Below are positions 17,734 to 25,346 of a DNA stretch of 64,000 bases, one piece after another. The DNA lies in contig NC_008609.1 in NCBI RefSeq assembly GCF_000015045.1, forward strand, positions 3,833,501 to 3,897,500, in the 5' to 3' direction. Source of the stretch: Pelobacter propionicus DSM 2379. Its GTDB lineage: Bacteria > Desulfobacterota > Desulfuromonadia > Geobacterales > Pseudopelobacteraceae. Each line of letters opens with the position of its first letter. Position 1 is the first letter of the stretch. The notes beneath the pieces are model-generated. The model did no database searches. It was not told the DNA's origin and was given only the letters and a program-made list of their open reading frames with translations. A program made the translations under genes and the position numbers.

Positions 17734-18632
17734 TGCTTTCACCCCAACGATTGACAGAACAGTACCATGCCGCGGGAGAGCTGGACGCGGCCACCGTGAC
17801 AGCCTTCCGCCGGGCGATCTATCGCCACTTCCACGCCAACCCGCGCCCCATGCCGTGGCGCGAGACCAGCGACCCGTACCATATCCTGGTATCGGAGGTC
17901 ATGCTCCAGCAGACCCAGGTGGAGCGGGTCAAAGCCAAATACGCTCAGTTCCTGGAGACCTTCCCCACCGTCAGGCACCTGGCAACCGCGCCACTGGAGG
18001 AGCTGCTGCGACTCTGGCAGGGGTTGGGGTACAACCGCCGCGCCATCGCCCTCAAACGCTGCGCCGAACAGATCCATATCCTTCACGAGGGTAATTTCCC
18101 CACCACAATCCACGAGCTGCAGAACCTCCCCGGCATCGGTCCCTACACCGCCCGAGCCGTTGCCGCTTTTGCCTTCGGTCTGCCTGAACCCTTCATCGAG
18201 ACCAACATCCGCACCGTCTTCATCCACTTCTTCTTCCACAAACAAGAGGGGATCAGCGACCGCCAGCTCATGCCGCTGGTAGGGGCCACCCTGGACCATT
18301 CCGATCCCCGCCACTGGTACTATGCCCTGATGGACTACGGCGTACGGCTCAAGCAGCTGTACCCCAACCCGGGACGACGCAGCAGCCACCATGTGCGCCA
18401 ATCCCCCTTCAAGGGCTCCAACCGTGAGCTGCGCAGCCGCATGCTGCGGGCGGTCATGGAATGTCCCGGCATCCTGCCGGACGAGCTGGCAAAGGTGCTG
18501 GAGGCGGAAAGAGGTGCGGTGGAGAAGAACCTGCAGGCGCTGGCGCGGGAGGGGTTCGTGGAACAGCGGGGGGACGGATTCGGGATCAGAACGTGCACAT
18601 CACCCGGCGCACCCGATACTCCCCGCCGATGA
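17733..18632 (+). CDS. Divergent MutY/HhH-GPD DNA glycosylase without the FeS motif
   Basis: A 299-residue HhH-GPD protein. PWRETSDPYHILVSEVMLQQTQVERV (41-66) is MutY-like, and the helix-hairpin-helix is LPGIGPYTAR (132-141). Two features differ from classical MutY: the catalytic-Asp segment reads FIETNIRTVFI, with Glu156 where Asp is expected, and there is no four-cysteine [4Fe-4S] motif (Cys only at 110, 244 and 288). Instead, residues about 230-285 look like a winged helix. It is translationally coupled to uvrB (TGATG), suggesting a repair role. The last 47 bases overlap draT on the opposite strand. Base specificity is uncertain. Confidence 0.82.
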   Translation: MLSPQRLTEQYHAAGELDAATVTAFRRAIYRHFHANPRPMPWRETSDPYHILVSEVMLQQTQVERVKAKYAQFLETFPTVRHLATAPLEELLRLWQGLGYNRRAIALKRCAEQIHILHEGNFPTTIHELQNLPGIGPYTARAVAAFAFGLPEPFIETNIRTVFIHFFFHKQEGISDRQLMPLVGATLDHSDPRHWYYALMDYGVRLKQLYPNPGRRSSHHVRQSPFKGSNRELRSRMLRAVMECPGILPDELAKVLEAERGAVEKNLQALAREGFVEQRGDGFGIRTCTSPGAPDTPRR

Positions 18633-19383
18633 CCAGGTATTCCCCCTCCCCCTTCATGATGCTCCCCGGCAACAGATCGTTGTAGAAGAAGACCTTGCAC
18701 AACGGCACCCCCACCTCCCACACCGTGGAACCGAATTCCCAGGCCCGCTCCTCATCGGAGGTGAAGGAGACCAGGTTGTTCAGGCGCACGATCTGATCCC
18801 GCTTTCCGAGCTGTTCCAGAACGCTGTGCTCGCTGGCGTCATGGGTGCCGCGGAAGAGTCGAATGATCTGGGTGTGGGGAAATTTTCGGGGCAGCTCGAA
18901 CTGGCAGTACTCGTACAGCAGGTCCAGCTGGGAGTGGATGGCATTGGTGCGGGAGCTCCCCTTCATAACGTCAACGGAGAAGTCGAAGTAGGCCTCACCG
19001 TGGATGTCGGAGATAGGGGCGCGGTGAAAGGTGGGGGCAATGCCAATGCGGCTCTCCACCCAGCGTTTGAGCACCGCCCCCTCGATGGAGTTGGAGTCCA
19101 TCATCCAGCCGCGCAGGAAGCGCAGGTAGCTGTTCTTGATGCTCTTGCGGGCTGTGGGGGTGGACTGGTCCTGCCAGTGGTGCAGCTGGAACTTCACCGA
19201 CATGAAGTCGTTGAACACCAGGGCCCGCTCTTCCTGGGACGGGATTGTAACCAGCCTGTCGAACAGGAAGCGGTTCCCCTCCCTGACACCCTGGATCGAC
19301 AAGGGCTGCGGGTTTTCGTTGAAATGATGCGAGGCGATCACCCAGGGTGGAACAGAGCAGAAATTGAAGGAACCGTGGATCAT
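18586..19383 (-). CDS. draT: NAD+-dinitrogen-reductase ADP-ribosyltransferase DraT
   Basis: A 265-residue enzyme of the DraT family, which inactivates nitrogenase reductase (NifH) by ADP-ribosylating one arginine when ammonium or darkness/energy signals are received. The conserved body includes SIQGVREGNRFLFDRL, FMSVKFQLHHWQ, SIKNSYLRFLRGW and MDSNSIEGAVLKRWVESR-like segments. It is the last gene of the nifEN cluster (51 bases after the nifX-like gene), which supports the assignment. No draG (the reactivating hydrolase) is seen in this window. Its 3' end overlaps the MutY-like gene tail to tail. Confidence 0.93.
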   Translation of the reverse strand: MIHGSFNFCSVPPWVIASHHFNENPQPLSIQGVREGNRFLFDRLVTIPSQEERALVFNDFMSVKFQLHHWQDQSTPTARKSIKNSYLRFLRGWMMDSNSIEGAVLKRWVESRIGIAPTFHRAPISDIHGEAYFDFSVDVMKGSSRTNAIHSQLDLLYEYCQFELPRKFPHTQIIRLFRGTHDASEHSVLEQLGKRDQIVRLNNLVSFTSDEERAWEFGSTVWEVGVPLCKVFFYNDLLPGSIMKGEGEYLVIGGEYRVRRVMCTF

Positions 19384-19433
19384 GGATAATCACCTCGTCG
19401 TGAAAGGGGTAGTTCCCTGTTCTGCCTCGCCGG

Positions 19434-19763
19434 TCAGAGTATCCGGGCCAGATCCTGCAGTGTCGCCTTGATCGGTCCGGTTATGACGTAGGGTTCGATC
19501 CCCAGATGCTCCAGCTCCTGGCGGGGATGCTCACCCATCTGGGCGGTTACCACGGCCCGGCATCCGTCCAGCGCCTCGGCGATTCCCCTGAGCACATGGC
19601 TGCGCAGCGGGTTCTGGGGATCGAAGCTGCAGTAACGTTCGACCCTCTTCTCGTCAACCAGCGTGACGCCTTCCCCTTCGACCTCGTAAATCAGGAACCG
19701 TTCGGCATGGCCGAAGTGCTGATTGATCTCCTTGCCATCCTTGGATGCAACCGCGATTAGCAT
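19434..19763 (-). CDS. NifX/NifB-C-terminal-like cofactor-binding protein
   Basis: A 109-residue single-domain protein of the dinitrogenase iron-molybdenum cofactor biosynthesis family (NifX, NafY and the C-terminal part of NifB). It shows MLIAVASKDGKEINQHFGHAERFLIYEV, with the conserved HFGHA near residue 16, then CRAVVTAQMGEHPRQELEHLGI. Such proteins bind FeMo-co or its precursor NifB-co. It lies between the nif ferredoxin and draT genes. It is distinct from the second family member at 20191-20589. Confidence 0.88.
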   Translation of the reverse strand: MLIAVASKDGKEINQHFGHAERFLIYEVEGEGVTLVDEKRVERYCSFDPQNPLRSHVLRGIAEALDGCRAVVTAQMGEHPRQELEHLGIEPYVITGPIKATLQDLARIL

Positions 19764-19781
19764 GACGCGCCTCCTTAACAG

Positions 19782-19875
19782 CGGGGACCGGGGACGAGGG
19801 ACCGGGAACCGGAAAAATCAGACAACAAGCAACCCTCTTTTCCCGGTCCCCGATCTCCGATCCCCGATCCCCGAT
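19782..19875. repeat. GC-rich inverted and heptamer repeat inside the nif operon
   Basis: GGGACCGGGAA at 19798-19808 pairs with TTCCCGGTCCC at 19840-19850. The right arm runs into four tandem heptamers (CCCCGAT, CTCCGAT, CCCCGAT, CCCCGAT; 19848-19875), the last of which abuts the stop codon of the ferredoxin gene. A further GGGACC block lies to the left. It could form a long hairpin in the nif mRNA between the ferredoxin and nifX-like genes. Confidence 0.75.
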
Positions 19876-20138
19876 TACGCTTCCACCGGTGCGAAACTGA
19901 AACACTTCTTCGGACAGGTCCGGCCACAGGCCTGGCACCCGACGCAGTTACCGGAGTTTGCCACGGTCATGAAGGCCTTGGCCGAATCGTCTTCATCCAC
20001 CTCCTCGTAGGTAAGCACATCCATGGCGCAGACCTTGAAGCAGCGGCCGCAGCCGATGCAGAGTTCATCGTCGATCCCCATGACGAACTGGGGGGTCCAT
20101 TCCTGCCTGTCTCGTGTCAATCCGGTTATAAATGCCAT
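19875..20138 (-). CDS. fdxB: Nif-associated 2[4Fe-4S] ferredoxin
   Basis: An 87-residue ferredoxin of the nif-specific ferredoxin III type, a probable electron donor in nitrogenase function or cofactor assembly. Cluster ligands are CIGCGRCFKVC and, after an insert of about 28 residues, CVGCQACGRTCPKKC. The N-terminal ITGLTRDRQEWTPQFV is typical for this family rather than for ordinary clostridial ferredoxins. It lies between nifX and the nifX-like gene in the same orientation. Confidence 0.92.
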   Translation of the reverse strand: MAFITGLTRDRQEWTPQFVMGIDDELCIGCGRCFKVCAMDVLTYEEVDEDDSAKAFMTVANSGNCVGCQACGRTCPKKCFSFAPVEA

Positions 20139-20190
20139 TGCCTTTCATCTCCTTTTTTTGTGGGGTGACAAATCAGTGATCAGTGGGCAG

Positions 20191-20589
20191 TTATGAGTCG
20201 CTAACATCATCCAGAAACGACGGCGCCTGGTCCTTGTTCATGGCCTTTCTCAGCCAGGGAGGGGGATTGCCCCGCAGCACCTGCTGAAGCCGCTCCACCG
20301 TCTCCAGCAGACTGACTTCCCTGCCGCTCTTCATGGGATGGATCTTCTGCGCCACCAACTTGGCGGCGGCCGGACCGCCGATCTGCATGGTGTAGACGAT
20401 GGCGCACTCCGCCAGCAGCCGTGCCCGGGCAGCGATGCGATCCTCCTCATCACCACCATGCTCCCCCACGCCTATGGTCTCAAGGAAGTGGGCATCGTCC
20501 GGCCCCACCTCCCAGATGTGGAAGGCATCTGCCTGACCGAAGTGCAGGTCGATCATGTCGCCGGTTTTCGTCGTAAATGCAATTTTCAT
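20191..20589 (-). CDS. nifX: Nitrogen fixation protein NifX
   Basis: A 132-residue member of the NifX family, a carrier that binds NifB-co and the VK-cluster during FeMo-cofactor synthesis on NifEN. The N-terminal MKIAFTTKTGDMIDLHFGQADAFHIWEV contains the conserved HFG segment, and the body ends with LLETVERLQQVLRGNPPPWLRKAM, typical of NifX. It starts 21 bases after nifEN ends, matching the usual nifE-nifN-nifX order. Confidence 0.93.
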   Translation of the reverse strand: MKIAFTTKTGDMIDLHFGQADAFHIWEVGPDDAHFLETIGVGEHGGDEEDRIAARARLLAECAIVYTMQIGGPAAAKLVAQKIHPMKSGREVSLLETVERLQQVLRGNPPPWLRKAMNKDQAPSFLDDVSDS

Positions 20590-20610
20590 GGGATGCTCCT
20601 TTTCAAACCT

Positions 20611-23370
20611 TCAATTATGCGCCAGCTTCTGCGCCTCCTTGGCATTGGCCTGGAACAGGTTGGCCACCTCGAACAGCAGGTTCATGCTTCCCCGGTAGCC
20701 GACCCACATCTTCTGGTGGGCGCCCAGGCGGTCGAACACCGGCAGACCTGCCCGCAGGTGGGCGCCGATCTTCAGCCGTGCCGCAGCCTGGCGGCCGTTG
20801 CTGTTGGCCACCAGCAGGTCCACCCCCTGGGCGGCGGTCTCCAGATCCTCCAGGTCCCCCACAAAAACGTTGTCGCAGGGAAGGCTGTCCAGGCCACGGG
20901 TGCGGGTGGCGCTCAGTGCTGCCTGGATCTGGCAGCCCATGCCGGCCAGGAAGGTGGTCAGGCTCTTCAGGTTGTCCGACTCCAGGGCCAGGGCAACCCT
21001 CTTGGCGCCGAACTGGTAGTGACTGTCCACCATGGCGTCCATGAGGCGGCTGCGCCAGCGCTGCTGCTTCTCCGGGATGGGGCGACCGGAGAGTGCGCTC
21101 ATGGTCTCCATGAACAGGTCGGTCTCTCCCAGCCCGGAGAGAGAGGTAAAACCATAGGCCGGGATTGCGAATTTCTCCTTCATTTTCAGGGCAGCCCTGG
21201 CCAGGGAATCCCCCACGTAGATGGTGGCAACGCTGCGACCGGCCCGCCGGATGGCCTCCACCGCAATCCCGCCGGTGGAGAGGGGCGATACCTGCTCGTC
21301 GATGTGGCCGTCCATGGCGCAGGATATGTCCGGGATGGTCAGCACCGTCAGACCGAATTCCTCCATCAGCTCCCTGATCTGCTCCACGTCCGCCGGGGTC
21401 AGGTGGCTGCCGGGGAGCAGGTTGACCTGGCCGGGAACGGCCGTGCCCCCCTCGGGCAGGGTGGACAGGATCGCCTCAACCGCCGCGGCGTACCCCTCCT
21501 GCAGCGAGCCGCAGTAATCGGGGGTGGAGGCGTGGATGACCGGTGTGTCGGCCAGTTCCGGGTTTTCCCGGCGGAAGTGGACGATGGCGCTCTGCACGTC
21601 GTCCCCCATGGTTTCGGTCAGGCCCGAGGTCATCACCCCCACCACACCGGGGTGGAACTTCTCCATCACCCGCTTGATCCCCTGCTTCAGGTTCTCCCAG
21701 CCGCCGAAGATGGCCGACTCCTCGCTCATGGCGGTGGCATTCAGGGCGATGGACTCCTTGAAGTGGCGGGAGAGCTGCAACCTGATGAAGGTGGAGCACC
21801 CCTGGGCGCCGTGGAGGAGCCCCAGCATGTTGTCGATCCCCAGGTAGGCCAGGGTCGCCCCCAGGGCCGGCGAGTTCTTCTGGGGGTTGACCACCGCACT
21901 CTTGGTGCTGACCCTGACTCTTGAGGCGGAGAGATCCTCGGCCAGGAAGCGCTCGCCATGGCCGGCCACCTCCACCAGGTCTTCGGCCAGCTGGTCGGGG
22001 CTCTTCTCCCAGGGGGCCGGGGCGTTCAGGAGCGGCCAGATCGGGTTGTTCACCGTCAGGTCCAGCTGTTTGGCAAAGGTGACCATCCCTTCGTAGCCGG
22101 CGTAGGGGTGGCTGCGGCCATGATTGATGTCCAGGAAGGGGGTCTTGGTCTTCAGCGCCAGGAACTTGGTCTTGCCGCCGGCCACGATCAGGTCGGGCAT
22201 CTTCTCCCGCATCACGGCCAAAAGCCCCGCGGTGCTGGTATCCTCGATGATCCCGGCATCGGCGTGCATCAGCGCCTTCATGCGGTAGAAGTCCTCCAGG
22301 GTCGAGTTCTGGGTGCCGGCGGCCAGGATCTCCACCCCCAGCTCCCGCAGGGCGTTGACCATGGACCAGGTCTTGACCCCGCCGGTGAACAGCACCGCCC
22401 GTTTCCCCTCCAGCCTGGCCCGGTAGGGGGCGATGCGTTTGCGGCATTTTTCCTCTTCCTCTGCCAGGAGCTTCTCCACCCGGTCCTGCATGACCCGCTT
22501 CTCCAGGCCGTTGACCGTGTTGTCCAGCTCCCGGGCGATGTCGCGCAGCGCCTTGGCCGTGTCGGTCATGCCGTAGAATGATTCCTCCAGATAGGGCATA
22601 CCGTAGGTTTTCTGCATCTTCTTGGCCAGGTTGGTCAGGCTCTTGGAGCAGATGATCACGTTCAGCTTGGCCCGGTGGGCGTAGCGCAACTCCTCGAATT
22701 TCGCGTCTCCGCTGAAGCAGGAGAGGATCTGGATCCCCAACCGCTGGAACAGCGGCAGCATGCCCCACAGGTCGCCGGCAATGTTGTACTCGCCGATCAG
22801 GTTGATGGGGTACTCCCCCAGTTCAGGCGGCTCTGCCGTTCCGATGACATGCTTGAACATGATCTCCCCGGCCAGGCGGTTGCCGATGTTCTTGTCGCCG
22901 ATGAAGCCGGGGGCGTTGATCGGTATGACCGGCATACCCGCCTTGGGCTGGGCAGCCTTGCAGACCGCCTCCACGTCGTCGCCGGTCATGGCGGTGACGC
23001 AGGTGGCGTAGACGAAGATGGCCTTGGCCTGGTCGCGGTAGCGCTCGGCCAGGTCAAGTATGGCCTTGTACAGCTTCTTCTCGCCGCCGAAGACCACGTC
23101 GTTCTCCAGCATCTCGGTGGTGAAGCCGCGCCGGTAGAGCTGGGAGCCGGAGGAGCGGGCCCCGCGGTTGTCCCAGGAGTTGCCGGCGCAGGCGATGGGG
23201 CCGTGTACCAGGTGGATCACGTCGGTGATCGGCATCAGCACCACCCGGGCGCCGTCGTAGGCGCAGCTCCGCTCGGTCCCCTCGCCCGGCTCGGATTTCT
23301 TGCAGAACTTGGGGGCGCCCTTGTCGTGGGTGTCGCAATCGGTTACATCGTAGTAGTCAGGTTTTGCCAT
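20611..23370 (-). CDS. nifEN: Fused FeMo-cofactor scaffold protein NifE-NifN
   Basis: A 919-residue fusion of the two scaffold subunits on which the FeMo-cofactor precursor matures before insertion into NifDK. Residues 1 to about 480 are NifE, with cluster-binding cysteines at Cys36 (SCAYDGA), Cys61 (GPIACAG) and Cys124 (YATCVTAMTGDD). From about 488 the sequence is NifN (KSAVVNPQKNSPALGATLAYLG, then HGAQGCSTF). The ATG at 23370 has GGAG upstream and fits NifE N-termini; an in-frame extension 97 codons upstream runs through the leader hairpin and is rejected. Fused nifEN is known in Geobacter relatives. It heads an operon with nifX, ferredoxin, nifX-like and draT. Confidence 0.96.
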   Translation of the reverse strand: MAKPDYYDVTDCDTHDKGAPKFCKKSEPGEGTERSCAYDGARVVLMPITDVIHLVHGPIACAGNSWDNRGARSSGSQLYRRGFTTEMLENDVVFGGEKKLYKAILDLAERYRDQAKAIFVYATCVTAMTGDDVEAVCKAAQPKAGMPVIPINAPGFIGDKNIGNRLAGEIMFKHVIGTAEPPELGEYPINLIGEYNIAGDLWGMLPLFQRLGIQILSCFSGDAKFEELRYAHRAKLNVIICSKSLTNLAKKMQKTYGMPYLEESFYGMTDTAKALRDIARELDNTVNGLEKRVMQDRVEKLLAEEEEKCRKRIAPYRARLEGKRAVLFTGGVKTWSMVNALRELGVEILAAGTQNSTLEDFYRMKALMHADAGIIEDTSTAGLLAVMREKMPDLIVAGGKTKFLALKTKTPFLDINHGRSHPYAGYEGMVTFAKQLDLTVNNPIWPLLNAPAPWEKSPDQLAEDLVEVAGHGERFLAEDLSASRVRVSTKSAVVNPQKNSPALGATLAYLGIDNMLGLLHGAQGCSTFIRLQLSRHFKESIALNATAMSEESAIFGGWENLKQGIKRVMEKFHPGVVGVMTSGLTETMGDDVQSAIVHFRRENPELADTPVIHASTPDYCGSLQEGYAAAVEAILSTLPEGGTAVPGQVNLLPGSHLTPADVEQIRELMEEFGLTVLTIPDISCAMDGHIDEQVSPLSTGGIAVEAIRRAGRSVATIYVGDSLARAALKMKEKFAIPAYGFTSLSGLGETDLFMETMSALSGRPIPEKQQRWRSRLMDAMVDSHYQFGAKRVALALESDNLKSLTTFLAGMGCQIQAALSATRTRGLDSLPCDNVFVGDLEDLETAAQGVDLLVANSNGRQAAARLKIGAHLRAGLPVFDRLGAHQKMWVGYRGSMNLLFEVANLFQANAKEAQKLAHN

Positions 23371-23397
23371 GGGAGTTCTCCTGCCCGTCAACCGCTC

Positions 23398-23444
23398 AAA
23401 AAAAAAGGCGCCCGCACTCTTCCGCATCGAAGGTGCCTGGCGCC
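23398..23444 (-). terminator. Terminator/attenuator-like hairpin in the nifEN leader
   Basis: On the minus strand GGCGCC pairs with GGCGCC, and inside it GCACCTTC pairs with GAAGAGTGC (one bulged A) around a 6-base loop GATGCG; nine T's follow. This is a complete intrinsic-terminator form, placed between the predicted sigma-54 start (near 23483) and the nifEN start codon, where it would block expression unless relieved. Confidence 0.8.
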
Positions 23445-23490
23445 GTTGCCATTGATCGTTCGGTACTGTTTGTACTGCCTGTGCATTCCT

Positions 23491-23510
23491 TTTAGCACGT
23501 GCCGTGCCAA
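23491..23510 (-). promoter_or_regulatory. Sigma-54-type promoter of nifEN
   Basis: Read on the minus strand, TTGGCACGGCACGTGCTAAA has the -24 TGGCAC and a -12 GTGCT with exactly ten bases between the GG and GC pairs, as sigma-54 requires. The -12 box has G in place of the usual first T. Transcription would start near 23483, giving a leader of about 113 bases. I saw no clear TGT-N10-ACA activator site upstream. The rest of 23511-23831 holds nothing I recognise. Confidence 0.8.
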
Positions 23511-23831
23511 CGCAGCCCAAAAAGCATAACATGCCGAAAACAAATGAGTTTACCAGGATGAATCGCCCCCGCCCCCCTGGCAATGCCTGTTTTTTTTGCA
23601 CCCACTGCTGTTCCACCCCCACAGAGCAGATGCCATGGCCAGCCCGAAATAACAGCACCACTTGCGCTGCACGACGAATAACGTATTATTTCACGAGCGT
23701 TTACAGCGTTGGCAGAGAAAACGGGACGATCTGGCGCCCACAACGGGAATCCAGAGACAACTGTCTCTACAGCTGCCCACCAGTGCCGAAAAGAGCGGCG
23801 CTTTTGCGGCCAGTGAAGCACCGGCTTACCC

Positions 23832-25256
23832 ATGAAACAGGTTGACCTCGCACTGCAGCGGCTATCCCTCCTCACGGCCTGGAGTATTTCCCTGCTGATC
23901 GCCATGGGAGCGCCAGCGGCATATTATCTGGTGTCGTACCATAACCTGCGGAGTACGCTTGAATTACAGGCATTGCTGGCCATAAAAAGCATTGACGCTA
24001 TCATTGTTGCCAATCCGAAAATGTGGTATTTCGAAGAGGCGCGACTGTCCGAACTGCTTGAGCATCGTGCCTACGACGCTGTTTTAGAGAGAAAACGTAT
24101 CCTTGACGCCAGCGGTGCCGTCATCGCCAGCAACAACGTAACCATACCGCCGCCAGGTGTGTCGTACACTCGTGAGCTTTTCGATGCCGGCACCGCGATT
24201 GCCCGCATTGAGGTGTCCCGTTCTCTGCGTCCGTTGCTGTATATGGCGTTCCTGGTCGCCATCTGTTCAAGTATGTTTGCCGCACTGCTGTTTTTCGTAT
24301 TCCGCTTGCTGCCGATCCGAGTCATTCACCGGGCATTTCAGGCGCTGGCACGAAGTGAAAAGAAATACCGTTCACTCTACGAGACCATGAAAGAGGGGAT
24401 GGCGCTGCACCGGATGGATTGTGACGACAGGGGCAACCTGCACTCCCTGTCCGTGATCGATGTCAATCCCAGTTGCGCAGCCATGTTTGACCGTGATCCG
24501 GGCAGGATTGTCGGCGGCAACAGCATCACCCTGTTTGGCGATGGATTCAGCACGGTGCTCTCGCAACAGCAGCAACTTGAACAGGGAGATTCCATTTCGT
24601 TCGAACTGCAGCTGCCCGATACAGACAACCATTACATTGTGCGGGCTTTTTCTCCTGACCAGGGGGTGATTGCAACTCTTTTTGAAGATGTTACCGAGCG
24701 CAGAAAATCGGAACAGCAGATTCGACATATGGCGTATTTCGACCCGCTGACAGATCTTCCAAACCGCACGCTTTTCTTTGACCGCCTCAATCAGGCCATT
24801 GCCGCAGCAAACCGTGAACAGGCCAAGCTTGCAGTACTCTTTCTGGACCTCGATCACTTCAAGAGCATCAATGACACCCAGGGGCATGACATCGGAGATC
24901 AGGTGTTGATCGAGGTTTCCCGGCGTCTTCACCGACAGATCCGCAGCTGTGACACCCTGGCCCGCATGGGAGGAGACGAATTCGTCCTTGTCATCACCGG
25001 AATCGGAGAAACGCTGGATGCCAGTTGCGTTGCCCGGAAACTGATTGACTCGATCCACTCCCCCCTCAGTATCAGGGGCAATGAACTGCACATTTCCATG
25101 AGTATGGGGATTGCACTCTTTGCGGACAGTGGCGCCGATGCGGAAACACTCATCAAAAACGCCGACCTTGCGATGTATCATGCAAAAAAATCGGGCCGGA
25201 ATACGTACAGATTCTACTCACCGACCATGGGCTCCTCCTCTGCCCATGGAGGCTGA
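23832..25256 (+). CDS. Membrane PAS-GGDEF diguanylate cyclase
   Basis: A 474-residue cyclic-di-GMP synthase. Membrane helices at about 13-35 and 136-158 enclose a periplasmic domain of about 100 residues, resembling CHASE8-type sensor regions such as that of YfiN. A PAS-like domain (about 175-290, ending DVTERRKSEQQ) leads into a GGDEF domain. The active-site GGDEF is intact at 380-384, with the inhibitory RxxD site (RSCD, 371-374) five residues before it. There is no EAL domain. It is paralogous to the GGDEF-EAL protein at 26198-28387, with a periplasmic binding protein gene between them. Start MKQVDLALQR is the first in-frame ATG. Confidence 0.9.
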   Translation: MKQVDLALQRLSLLTAWSISLLIAMGAPAAYYLVSYHNLRSTLELQALLAIKSIDAIIVANPKMWYFEEARLSELLEHRAYDAVLERKRILDASGAVIASNNVTIPPPGVSYTRELFDAGTAIARIEVSRSLRPLLYMAFLVAICSSMFAALLFFVFRLLPIRVIHRAFQALARSEKKYRSLYETMKEGMALHRMDCDDRGNLHSLSVIDVNPSCAAMFDRDPGRIVGGNSITLFGDGFSTVLSQQQQLEQGDSISFELQLPDTDNHYIVRAFSPDQGVIATLFEDVTERRKSEQQIRHMAYFDPLTDLPNRTLFFDRLNQAIAAANREQAKLAVLFLDLDHFKSINDTQGHDIGDQVLIEVSRRLHRQIRSCDTLARMGGDEFVLVITGIGETLDASCVARKLIDSIHSPLSIRGNELHISMSMGIALFADSGADAETLIKNADLAMYHAKKSGRNTYRFYSPTMGSSSAHGG

Positions 25257-25346
25257 CAGGGGCTGAGACGACACCCAGGAGCGCTGAGATCCGTACTGCT
25301 CCAGGGCAATCCACTGCAGGTACGCGGGGAGAACGGAGGTGCTTGA

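Noticed and set aside
23611-23625. TGT...ACA pair upstream of nifEN as a NifA binding site
   Set aside because: The spacing is 9 bases rather than the expected 10-11, and it is a single occurrence.
23371-23661. Upstream in-frame extension of nifEN by 97 codons
   Set aside because: It would translate the sigma-54 promoter and the leader terminator hairpin, and has no similarity to NifE; the ATG at 23370 has a ribosome site and the usual N-terminus.
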